This document shows positions 47,874 through 55,231 of a stretch of 64,000 nucleotides of DNA, piece after piece. The position numbers were made by a program, and so were the translations under genes. The notes beneath the pieces were generated by a model. The model did not search any database, had not been told where the DNA came from, and saw only the letters and a program-made list of their open reading frames with translations. Position 1 is the stretch's first letter; each line of letters begins with the position of its first letter. Origin of the DNA: Candidatus Caldilinea saccharophila (GTDB lineage Bacteria; Chloroflexota; Anaerolineae; Caldilineales; Caldilineaceae); NCBI GenBank assembly GCA_016710365.1, contig JADJVW010000023.1, positions 62,001 to 126,000 of the forward strand. Direction: 5' to 3'.

Positions 47874-50436
47874 CAAAAAACAGCGTCGTCTACGCGTTGC
47901 AATCAACGGCGCGGTGCAGGGCGTCGGGTTTCGCCCCTTTGTCTACCGGCTGGCGACATCATTGGCGCTGCGCGGCTGGGTGATCAACGATACGCAGGGC
48001 GTTTTGATCGAAGGCGAGGGCGATGTTGCGCACTTGACGGCTTTTCTTGACCGGCTCTCCACCGAGGCGCCGCCCAACGCGCGCATCCTGCACATGACGC
48101 ACGACTGGCAGGAGGCCATTGGCTATGATCGCTTCGAGATTCGCCATTCCGACGACGCCGGCGCGCCGCATGTGATCGTGTTGCCTGACCTGGCGACTTG
48201 TCCCGACTGTCTCGCCGAACTCTGCGACCCCGTCAATCGCCGCTATCGCTACCCATTCACCAACTGCACCAACTGCGGGCCACGCTTCACCATCGTCGAG
48301 GCGCTGCCCTACGACCGCCCCAATACGACGATGCGCGGCTTTACCCTTTGCCCCGCGTGTCAGGCCGAATACCACGATCCGCGCGACCGCCGCTTTCACG
48401 CGCAGCCAAACGCGTGTCCGGTGTGCGGGCCTGAGTTGGCTTTTTATGAGAAAGACAGCGGGAGGACAGGGAGACAGGGAGAGGGGGAGACAAGGAGACA
48501 GGGAGAGAGGGAGAGGGGGAGACAAGGAGAGGGGGAGACAGGGGGAGCGCGTTGGGCTTCAGTTGTGGAGGGGTGGTCGTTGAGTGCGTTGGGCGACGCA
48601 GCTTTGCACGCTGCTGCGGACGCGATTCGCCGCGGGGAGATCGTGGCGGTCAAGGGGTTGGGCGGCTTTCATTTGATGGTGGATGCGCGCCACGAGCAGG
48701 CCATCCAGCGACTGCGTACACGTAAGCAACGGCCCGACAAGCCGCTGGCGGTCATGGCCCCTACGCTGGCGCAAGCAGGGAGGTTATGTGAAATCTCGCC
48801 GCCGGCGGCCGCTTTGCTGCGTTCCGCCGCGGCGCCGATCGTGCTGTTGCCGCGCCGCGTCGATGCTCCGCTGGCCGACGCGGTCGCACCCGGCAACCCC
48901 GACCTGGGCGTGATGTTGCCGTACACACCACTGCATCACCTGCTGCTGGCGGAGCTCGACTTTCCCATCGTCGCCACCAGCGGCAACCTGACGGACGAGC
49001 CAATCTGCACCGACGAAGTAGAGGCGTTCACGCGGCTGGGTGAAATTGCCGACTGCTTTTTAGTCCACGACCGCCCGCTTGCCCGCCATACCGACGACAG
49101 CGTGCTTTGGATCGTGGACGGCGCGCCGCAGTTTTTGCGCCGGGCGCGCGGCTATGCCCCGCTGCCCGTGAGCGCGCCGCAACCGCTGCCGACCATTTTG
49201 GGCGTCGGCGCGCATCTCAAGAACACCGTGGCGCTGAGCATCGACGCGCAGGTGTTTGTGAGCCAGCACATCGGCGATCTGGAAAGCGCGTCCGCGCTGG
49301 CGGCCTTCGAGCGCGTTATCGCCGATTTCCTGCATCTTTACGACGCGACGCCGCTCGCCATCGCGCATGACATGCATCCGGACTACCTGTCGACAAAATG
49401 GGCAGTCGAGCAGAGCAGAGGAGCAGACAAGGAGACAAGGAGACAAGGAGAGAGGGAGAAGGGGAGAGGGGGAGATGAGGAGACAAGGGGACAAGGAGAG
49501 GGGGAGACAGAGAGAATTGCGGCGTCTCAATCTTTAATCTCCAATCTCCCAATCTCCAATCTCCCAATCTCCCAATCTCCCAATCTTCTCATTCCCGTCC
49601 AGCACCATCACGCCCATCTTGCCGCGTGCCTGGCCGACAACGGCGTGACGACGCCGGCGCTGGGGCTGATCTGGGACGGGACAGGCTACGGGCCGGATGG
49701 GACGATCTGGGGCGGCGAGTGTCTGCTGGGCGACGCGGCAAGTTTTACGCGCGCCGCTCACTTGCGGCCATTTCGTCTGCCGGGAGGTGACGCCGCCATT
49801 CGCGAGCCGCGGCGTGTGGCATTGGCGCTGCTGTGGGAACTCTACGGCGACGCCATCTTTGCGTGGGATTGGCTGGCGCCGGTGCGCAGCTTTGCCGAAC
49901 AGGAGCGACGCGTGCTGGCCGGGATGTTGGCCAGGGGCGTCAATGCCCCGCTCACCACCAGCATGGGGCGTCTGTTCGACGGCGTGGCCGCGCTGATCGA
50001 CTTGCGACAGATCGTTTCCTTTGAGGGACAGGCGGCAATGGCGCTGGAGCACTGTGCTGCCGCCGAGACCTCGCCAGCCTACACGATTTCCATCCAGGAA
50101 GGCGCGGACGGCGCTCCAGCCCTGCTTGACTGGGCGCCGTTGGTGGAACGCATCCTCGCCGACCTGCGCCGCAACGAGGACGCCGCGGTGATCGCTGCAC
50201 GCTTCCACAACGCACTGGTCGAACTGGGCGCGGCCGTGGCGCAGCACGTCGGCTGGCCACAGGTGGCGCTGAGCGGCGGTTGCTTCCAGAATCGGCGCCT
50301 GACCGAACACCTGGCGCGGCGGCTGCGTGCAGATGGCTTCGACGTGCTGCTCCATCGCCAGCTTCCGCCCAACGATGGCGGCGTCAGCGTGGGACAGGTT
50401 ATGGTGGCCGCGGCTACATTGGCGCGTGAGGCTTGA
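47866..50436 (+). CDS. hypF: Carbamoyltransferase HypF with two repeat-encoded insertions
   Basis: 856 residues; HypF is usually about 760. Domains: acylphosphatase-like (1-95, GAVQGVGFRPFVYRLA), two zinc fingers (TCPDCLAELC, TNCTNCGPRF, LCPACQAEYHDP, ACPVCGPEL), YrdC-like (about 235-430, KGLGGFHLMVDA) and Kae1-like with the metal-binding HHHAH (580-584) and LSGGCFQNR. It makes the thiocyanate donor for NiFe-hydrogenase. Two stretches do not belong to the family: residues about 198-228 and 517-576, both Gly/Glu/Arg-rich and coded by tandem repeats seen elsewhere between genes. Both lie at domain borders. No other hyp gene is in the window. The start is GTG. Confidence 0.92.
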   Translation: MDNKKQRRLRVAINGAVQGVGFRPFVYRLATSLALRGWVINDTQGVLIEGEGDVAHLTAFLDRLSTEAPPNARILHMTHDWQEAIGYDRFEIRHSDDAGAPHVIVLPDLATCPDCLAELCDPVNRRYRYPFTNCTNCGPRFTIVEALPYDRPNTTMRGFTLCPACQAEYHDPRDRRFHAQPNACPVCGPELAFYEKDSGRTGRQGEGETRRQGERERGRQGEGETGGARWASVVEGWSLSALGDAALHAAADAIRRGEIVAVKGLGGFHLMVDARHEQAIQRLRTRKQRPDKPLAVMAPTLAQAGRLCEISPPAAALLRSAAAPIVLLPRRVDAPLADAVAPGNPDLGVMLPYTPLHHLLLAELDFPIVATSGNLTDEPICTDEVEAFTRLGEIADCFLVHDRPLARHTDDSVLWIVDGAPQFLRRARGYAPLPVSAPQPLPTILGVGAHLKNTVALSIDAQVFVSQHIGDLESASALAAFERVIADFLHLYDATPLAIAHDMHPDYLSTKWAVEQSRGADKETRRQGEREKGRGGDEETRGQGEGETERIAASQSLISNLPISNLPISQSPNLLIPVQHHHAHLAACLADNGVTTPALGLIWDGTGYGPDGTIWGGECLLGDAASFTRAAHLRPFRLPGGDAAIREPRRVALALLWELYGDAIFAWDWLAPVRSFAEQERRVLAGMLARGVNAPLTTSMGRLFDGVAALIDLRQIVSFEGQAAMALEHCAAAETSPAYTISIQEGADGAPALLDWAPLVERILADLRRNEDAAVIAARFHNALVELGAAVAQHVGWPQVALSGGCFQNRRLTEHLARRLRADGFDVLLHRQLPPNDGGVSVGQVMVAAATLAREA
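48460..48546. repeat. GGAGACAGG octamer array inside hypF
   Basis: Repeated GGGAGACA/AGGAGACAGGGAGA units encode the first foreign linker of HypF (about residues 198-228). The length is a multiple of three in effect, since the frame is kept. The same units fill the gap at 51809-51878, in opposite orientation. Confidence 0.85.
49417..49590. repeat. Mixed octamer and heptamer array inside hypF
   Basis: The first part is AAGGAGACAAGGAGAG-type octamers; the second, from 49533, is AATCTCC-type heptamers (TCTCCAATCTCCCAATCTCC). Together they encode residues about 517-576, the linker between the YrdC-like and Kae1-like domains. Confidence 0.85.
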
Positions 50437-50447
50437 CAAGCACTTTT

Positions 50448-50512
50448 AGCTTGGCGTGCAGAACCGCATTGAGGCCAGCCGCTGGTTTTTGGAGAATGTG
50501 ATGCGTAATCCG
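50448..50512 (+). pseudogene. Remnant of a luxR-type regulator 3' end
   Basis: This segment matches the reversed 3' end of the luxR gene at 54492-54552 at about 62 of 69 bases by eye count, starting AGCTTGGCGTGCAGAACCGC. In frame it reads LGVQNRIEASRWFLENVMRN and a stop. Most differences are third-position changes, so it is the tail of a related gene rather than a fresh copy. The rest of that gene is absent; hypF ends 12 bases before it. Confidence 0.75.
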
Positions 50513-50608
50513 TAATGAGTAATTCGTCACGCATCACGCCTTACGCATCTCACAGAAGATGCTTGGAGAAGTGGCTTTTTCTAACCAAACGCCGAGAGGA
50601 TAACCAGC

Positions 50609-51730
50609 ATGAATGTTCACGGCCAACACTACCGCACGATCTGGCTGAAGGAGGACGACCCTGCCGTCGTGCAGATCATCGACCAGCGCCAGCTTCCCTT
50701 TCATTTTGTCGTCGAAGACCTGACCACGGTCGAGGCAGTTGCCGCCGCGATTCAGGAGATGCACGTGCGCGGGGCAGGGTTGATCGGCGCGACCGCGGGG
50801 TACGGCATGATGCTTGCCGCCTTCCACGCGCCGCGCACCTCTTTGCTGGCATTCCGTGCGGCAGTCGAGGCCGATGCTCTCCAACTCAAGGCGACGCGTC
50901 CGACGGCGGTCAACCTGGCGTGGGCGGTGGATCGCCAGTTGGCGGCGATGCGCGCGGCGGGCGACGACATCGAAGCGCAGATCGAGGCAGCCGTCGCTAC
51001 AGCGCGTACCATCGCCGACGAAGACGCCGATTTTTGCCGGCGCATCGGCGAGCATGGCGTGGCGCTGATCGAGGAAATTGCCAGGCGCAAGGAGGGCGCA
51101 CCCGTTAATGTGCTGACGCATTGCAACGCCGGCTGGCTGGCCTTCGTCGATTACGGCACGGCCACTGCGCCGATCTACACCGCACACGACCGAGGCATCA
51201 ACGTGCATGTCTGGGTGGACGAGACGCGGCCCCGCAACCAGGGCGCAAGGCTCACGGCGTGGGAACTGGGGCAGCACGGCGTGCCACACACGGTGATCGT
51301 CGATAACGCCGGCGGCCATCTGATGCAGCACGACCTGGTCGATCTGGTGATCGTCGGCTCGGACCGCACCACCTACACCGGCGATGTCGCCAACAAGATC
51401 GGCACCTATCTCAAGGCGCTGGCCGCGCACGACAACGGCGTGCCTTTTTACGTGGCGCTGCCGTCGAGCACCATTGACTGGGAGATGCGCGATGGGTTGG
51501 CCGAAATTCCGATCGAGGAACGCGACGCCACCGAGGTGCGTATCATGGATGGCCGCAGCGACGATGGCATCCGCGAGATTCTGATCATGCCGGAGTCGAG
51601 CCGCGCCGCCAATTACGCCTTCGATGTGACTCCAGCGCGCCTGGTGACCGGGCTGATCACCGAACGCGGCGTCTGCGCCGCATCAGAAGCGAGCGTGCTC
51701 GCTCTTTATCCAGAAAAGCGAAGAGTTTAG
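50609..51730 (+). CDS. MtnA/eIF2B-like aldose-phosphate isomerase
   Basis: 373 residues of the aIF2B/MtnA family. Catalytic Cys172 (LTHCNAGWLA) and Asp252 (VGSDRTTYTGD), followed by VANKIGTY, are conserved; the N-terminal RGAGLIGATAGYG replaces the MtnA RGAPAIG motif. Family enzymes open ring sugars to ketoses: methylthioribose-1-P (MtnA), 5-deoxyribose-1-P or ribose-1,5-bisphosphate. Lying beside phosphoribulokinase and RuBisCO, ribose-1,5-bisphosphate isomerase is possible, but the motif change leaves the substrate open. GAGAGGATAACC precedes ATG 50609. Confidence 0.82.
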   Translation: MNVHGQHYRTIWLKEDDPAVVQIIDQRQLPFHFVVEDLTTVEAVAAAIQEMHVRGAGLIGATAGYGMMLAAFHAPRTSLLAFRAAVEADALQLKATRPTAVNLAWAVDRQLAAMRAAGDDIEAQIEAAVATARTIADEDADFCRRIGEHGVALIEEIARRKEGAPVNVLTHCNAGWLAFVDYGTATAPIYTAHDRGINVHVWVDETRPRNQGARLTAWELGQHGVPHTVIVDNAGGHLMQHDLVDLVIVGSDRTTYTGDVANKIGTYLKALAAHDNGVPFYVALPSSTIDWEMRDGLAEIPIEERDATEVRIMDGRSDDGIREILIMPESSRAANYAFDVTPARLVTGLITERGVCAASEASVLALYPEKRRV

Positions 51731-51808
51731 TGCAAAGACAAAGAGACAGGGAGAAGGGGAGACTTCACATTTTACGATTCACTATCCACCATTGACAATT
51801 CGTCCTTG

Positions 51809-51878
51809 TCTCCTTGTCTCCTTGTCTCCTTGTCTCCTTGTCTCCTTGTCTCCTTGTCTCCTTGTCTCCTTGTCTCCT
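51809..51878. repeat. TCTCCTTG octamer tandem array
   Basis: Eight exact TCTCCTTG units (51809-51872) and a partial ninth reach into the stop codon of the phosphoribulokinase gene. Heptamers of the TTCACAA family stand just before (51765-51800). Confidence 0.85.
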
Positions 51879-52887
51879 ACGCGGGCATTAACTCTTGTGC
51901 GGCCTCCTGCGTGACTTGCAGGCGTGAAAGGGCGGCCACAGGGGCGGCAAAGGGCAGGTGCGCCAGATCCTTGTACTTGCGCAGCAGATGGTAAGCGATG
52001 AGCAGTTGCGTCAAGGCCAGCGGGTGGCTGTGATGCGCGCCGCGTGCATCCTCGTAATCGCCAAAATGTGAATCACCCACCGGCTCCATCTCCGGCATGT
52101 GCTGCCAGATAGCGTGTTCCATGCGCCGCGCCTGGCGTGTGGAGACGTTCCCGTCGATCTCCAGAAAATCCACCGGCAGGCCGCCGTCGCGCCCCAGCTT
52201 GAGCCGGATGCCTTCACCCGTCGTGCGGTCTTCAAACAAGTAGCTGAGATCGGGATGCGGGATCGTCGGCCGCAGCACCAGGCGGACATCCAAATGCGCA
52301 TCGCTCTCTTCAGCGTTCACACCTTCGGGCGGGGCAAAGCTCACCACGACGTCGGCATGATGCTGTTGCGGGCGGATGAAACTCTCCGAATCAAACTCGC
52401 GTTTGCGCAACGAATCGATGACCTGATCGCGGGTGTAGCCGCGTTTCGACGTGTCGCGCCGCACCTTCCACACCTGGCGCAAATCCTCACGCGGCGCCAG
52501 AAAGACCTTGACATCGAAAAATTGGCGCATGACCGGCGTGAAAAAGCTCAGCAGCCCGTCCACGATCACGAACTCGGCCGGCTGCACATATTCTGGCCGC
52601 ACCAGAGAGCCGGTGGCGTGATCGTAGACCGGCTTGAGGATCGGCTGGCCGTAGTGCATCCGCTCCAGGTGCAACTGCATGATGTCGAGATAGTTGCAGT
52701 CCGGGTGCAGCGCCGAGATATCGAGCGCGGCGCGCTCGCGGCGGTCGAACTTGTGATAATCATCGGTGCAGATGTGCGTCACCCGCTCCGTCCCGAGGAT
52801 TTTCGTCAGCCCACGGCTGATGGTGGTCTTGCCTGACGCGCTGTCGCCGACAATGCCAAGTACGATCGGTCGGTTCGGTCGGTTCAT
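51877..52887 (-). CDS. prk: Phosphoribulokinase
   Basis: 336 residues. Walker A GDSASGKTT (14-22), ICTDDYHKFDRRER, DIMQLHLERMHYGQPI and VDGLLSFF are the signatures of the plant/cyanobacterial-type enzyme. It phosphorylates ribulose 5-phosphate to the RuBisCO substrate. In chloroplast enzymes two cysteines form a redox switch; here only the one before DDYH (Cys40) is kept and the P-loop Cys is Ser/Ala, so thioredoxin control through that disulfide is not expected. ATG 52887 follows AAGGAGC. The gene lies 63 bases downstream of the RuBisCO gene. Confidence 0.92.
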   Translation of the reverse strand: MNRPNRPIVLGIVGDSASGKTTISRGLTKILGTERVTHICTDDYHKFDRRERAALDISALHPDCNYLDIMQLHLERMHYGQPILKPVYDHATGSLVRPEYVQPAEFVIVDGLLSFFTPVMRQFFDVKVFLAPREDLRQVWKVRRDTSKRGYTRDQVIDSLRKREFDSESFIRPQQHHADVVVSFAPPEGVNAEESDAHLDVRLVLRPTIPHPDLSYLFEDRTTGEGIRLKLGRDGGLPVDFLEIDGNVSTRQARRMEHAIWQHMPEMEPVGDSHFGDYEDARGAHHSHPLALTQLLIAYHLLRKYKDLAHLPFAAPVAALSRLQVTQEAAQELMPA

Positions 52888-52907
52888 CGAGTTGCTCCTT
52901 GGCTGGA

Positions 52908-52939
52908 GGTGACAGTCACTTCTCAAAGTGACTGTCACC
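52908..52939. terminator. GACAGTCACTT palindrome, copy 2
   Basis: GGTGACAGTCACTT (52908-52921) pairs perfectly with 52926-52939. It stands between the RuBisCO and phosphoribulokinase genes and could terminate part of the RuBisCO message, giving more RuBisCO than kinase. Confidence 0.65.
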
Positions 52940-52950
52940 CAGGGTTGCGA

Positions 52951-54338
52951 TCAATTCTGCACGTCAAACTTCACGTCACTCCACAGATCCATCGCCTCAC
53001 GCAGCTCTGAGCAACCGCGGGCGGCCTGTTCCAGCGTCTGCCCGGCGACGAGAGCTTCAACGGCCACGCGGTTGGCGCGCGCACCGGCGCGGCTGCCTTT
53101 GGGGTGGCCGTGCGTGCCGCCGCCAAAGAGGAAAAACGCATCGTTGCCGTAAATGCGCAGCAGGTCGGGGATGTGATGAATATGAATCCCGCCCGACGCC
53201 ACCGGCCATACTGCCTTCAGCCCGCCAAAGTCCTGGCCGAAATAGAGGCCGCGCTCCTCATTGGGGGCGACCGTGCGTTCGCGCAACAGGTCGATGATGC
53301 CGAGCGTGTCGTTCCAGGAGCCTTCCAACTTGCCGACCACCGTGCCCGTGTGCAGATGATCGCCGCCGGCGAGGCGCAGCCACTTGGCGACGACGCGCAT
53401 GTGGATGCCGTGGTTCTTCTGGCGGGTAAAGACGGCGTGCATGGCGCGATGGCAGTGCACGATCATGTTGAGTTCCGCCGCGCGGGCAAAGACATCGGTC
53501 GAGGCGGCAAAACCGGCGGTCAGGAAGTCGTACATGCACATGCGCGCACCCATCGAGTGCAGATATTCCATACGGCGCAGCGCTTCCGAGGTGGACGCGG
53601 CGGTGATGTTGTGCCAGTGTCCTTTGAATTCGTTGGTGATCGCCATCGCATCGACCACCGCCTCTTGTGCGTACATGAAGCGGTCGCGCCAGCGGCTAAA
53701 GGGCTGCGAATTCATGTTCTCGTCGTCTTTGGTGGTGTCCAACCCGCCGACCAGACACTCGTAGATGATGGTGGCGTAGGCGCGGGGCGGCAGACCCAAC
53801 TTGGGCTTGACGGTGCCGCCGAGCAGCGGACGCTCCCACTTGTTCGACCAGACGCGCTCGTCATACAGCCCGACGCGGGGCCGGGAAAAGTCTTGACCAA
53901 CGCCAGCGGGATCTTCATATCCTCCAGCCGCAGCGCCGCCACTGCTTTGAAGCCAAAGACGTTGCCCACGATCGACGACATAATGTTGACGATGCTGCCT
54001 TCTTCAAAGAGGTCGAGCGGATAGGCAATAAAGGCGATGTCGCCGTCGATGGCGTAGACCTTGGCCTTGTAAAAGTCGAGGTCGGTCAGTTGATTCGACC
54101 ACACTTCGGTCCAGGTGCCCGTCGATGATTCGGCAGCGACGGCGGCCGCGGCCTCGCTCATGCTGACGCCCGGCTTAGGCTCGATGCGGAAGGCGCACAA
54201 CAGGTCGTTGTCGGTGGGCGTATAATCGGGCGCGTAGTAATCTTCGGCATAGGTGCGCACACCGGCGCGATAGTGGCTGCTGATTTCGACGGGGGTTGGC
54301 GTCTTCTCTGGCGCCGGGGCGGTCATCTGAAGCTGCAT
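52951..54338 (-). CDS. cbbL: RuBisCO large subunit, form I clade, without small subunit; one-base slip
   Basis: Carboxylates ribulose bisphosphate. After the form I-like start (SSHYRAGVRTYAEDYYAPDY, AAESSTGTWTEVW, YPLDLFEEGS) the frame breaks at 53880, where a C run is one base short (GGCCCCG). It resumes with LLGGTVKPKLGL, GGLDTTKDDEN (the carbamylated Lys), HRAMHAVFTRQKNHG, GTVVGKLEG, VASGGIHI and FGGGTHGHPKG. All catalytic residues are present, so this is a true RuBisCO and not a RuBisCO-like protein. Restored length 462. GGAGG precedes ATG 54338. No rbcS-like gene is found in the window; the Chloroflexi form I-prime, which works without small subunits, is the likely class. Confidence 0.9.
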
Positions 54339-54423
54339 GGTTTCCTCCTGGAAATGGTGTACGTGGCGAACACTTGTACGGATAAAGCCACTTTACCAGG
54401 AATTCATTTGTGACAAAACGCAC

Positions 54424-54475
54424 AAACGGGCAGTCCATGGGGAGGATAGGCGGGTAGTTGTCCACCCGCCCGTTT
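54424..54475 (-). terminator. Alternative hairpins after luxR
   Basis: GGCGGGT (54449-54455) can pair with ACCCGCC (54464-54470), or AAACGGG (54424-54430) with CCCGTTT (54469-54475). Both lie just downstream of luxR and upstream of cbbL. Role is inferred. Confidence 0.4.
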
Positions 54476-54491
54476 GGGCAGGGAAAGCGTA

Positions 54492-55124
54492 TTACGCATT
54501 GCGCATTACGTTTTCCAAAAACCAGCGGCTGGCCTCGGTGCGGTTCTGCACGCCAAGCTGTTGGTAGATATTTTGCAAATGGAATTTGACGGTGTTGGCG
54601 CTGATGTGCAGGCGCTGCGTGATGGCCTGGTTGCTCAACCCTTCGGCGACCAATGTCAACACCTCCAGTTCGCGCGGGGAGAGTTGGAGCGCTGGCTGTG
54701 GGCGCGGCTGAGCGCGCAATGCGGCGCGGGCGGCGGCAGGGAAGACGAGCTGTCCGGCCATGACCTGACGGATAGCGGGCGCCACCTGTTCGGGCGGGTC
54801 GCACTTGAGGAGCAGCCCATCGGGGCCGGCCGACATCATCATGCGCAGCGAGGCAGGGTCGTCATAGGCCGTGATGAGCAGCACGCGCGTCTCCGCAAAC
54901 TCCTGGCGGATGCGCTCGAGACACGCCAGCCCATCCAGGTAAGGCATCCGCACATCGACGACGACGACATCCGGCGCAAAGCGCTGCATGGCGTCCAGCA
55001 GGCGCTCGCCATCCGTCGCCGTCGCCAGCACGCGCATATCCTCGTGCTGCTGCAACAAGCTGCGCAGCCCTTCGAGCACAAGGGCATGGTCGTCAGCAAT
55101 GATCACGCGGATGAGTCTGGTCAT
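54492..55124 (-). CDS. NarL/FixJ-family response regulator
   Basis: About 210 residues. Receiver domain: VIIADDHALVLEGL with the acidic pair, phosphorylatable Asp in VVVVDVRMPYLDGL, Thr/Ala in LLITAYDD, though the usual switch Lys appears later in GLLLKCDPP. The DNA-binding domain is LSPRELEVLTLVAEGLSNQA and ISANTVKFHLQNIYQQLGV. ATG 55124 gives the family-type start but has no ribosome site. No histidine kinase is adjacent. It lies upstream of cbbL in the same direction, so control of the RuBisCO genes is possible. The final codons lie within a heptamer array. Confidence 0.88.
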   Translation of the reverse strand: MTRLIRVIIADDHALVLEGLRSLLQQHEDMRVLATATDGERLLDAMQRFAPDVVVVDVRMPYLDGLACLERIRQEFAETRVLLITAYDDPASLRMMMSAGPDGLLLKCDPPEQVAPAIRQVMAGQLVFPAAARAALRAQPRPQPALQLSPRELEVLTLVAEGLSNQAITQRLHISANTVKFHLQNIYQQLGVQNRTEASRWFLENVMRNA

Positions 55125-55231
55125 AGGTTGGCGTCGTTTTGGAACGCTGGCGCCCGCTGGTGCGTCGCTGCCTTCTCTATCGGCGTCTCTGGGAGCGCGG
55201 GCGTCTCGCTCGCCAGCTATCCTCATCGAAC

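Noticed and set aside
51801..51880. Tandem repeat array as a possible CRISPR
   Set aside because: Units are 8 bases with no spacers, and there is no repeat-spacer alternation anywhere in the window. The only Cas-like gene (32623-33171) is a solitary membrane-anchored Cas4 relative.
52951..54338. RuBisCO-like protein (form IV) of methionine salvage, suggested by the MtnA-like neighbour
   Set aside because: All RuBisCO active-site motifs are present, including the carbamylated Lys in TTKDDEN and the loop-6 Lys, and the kinase gene is adjacent.
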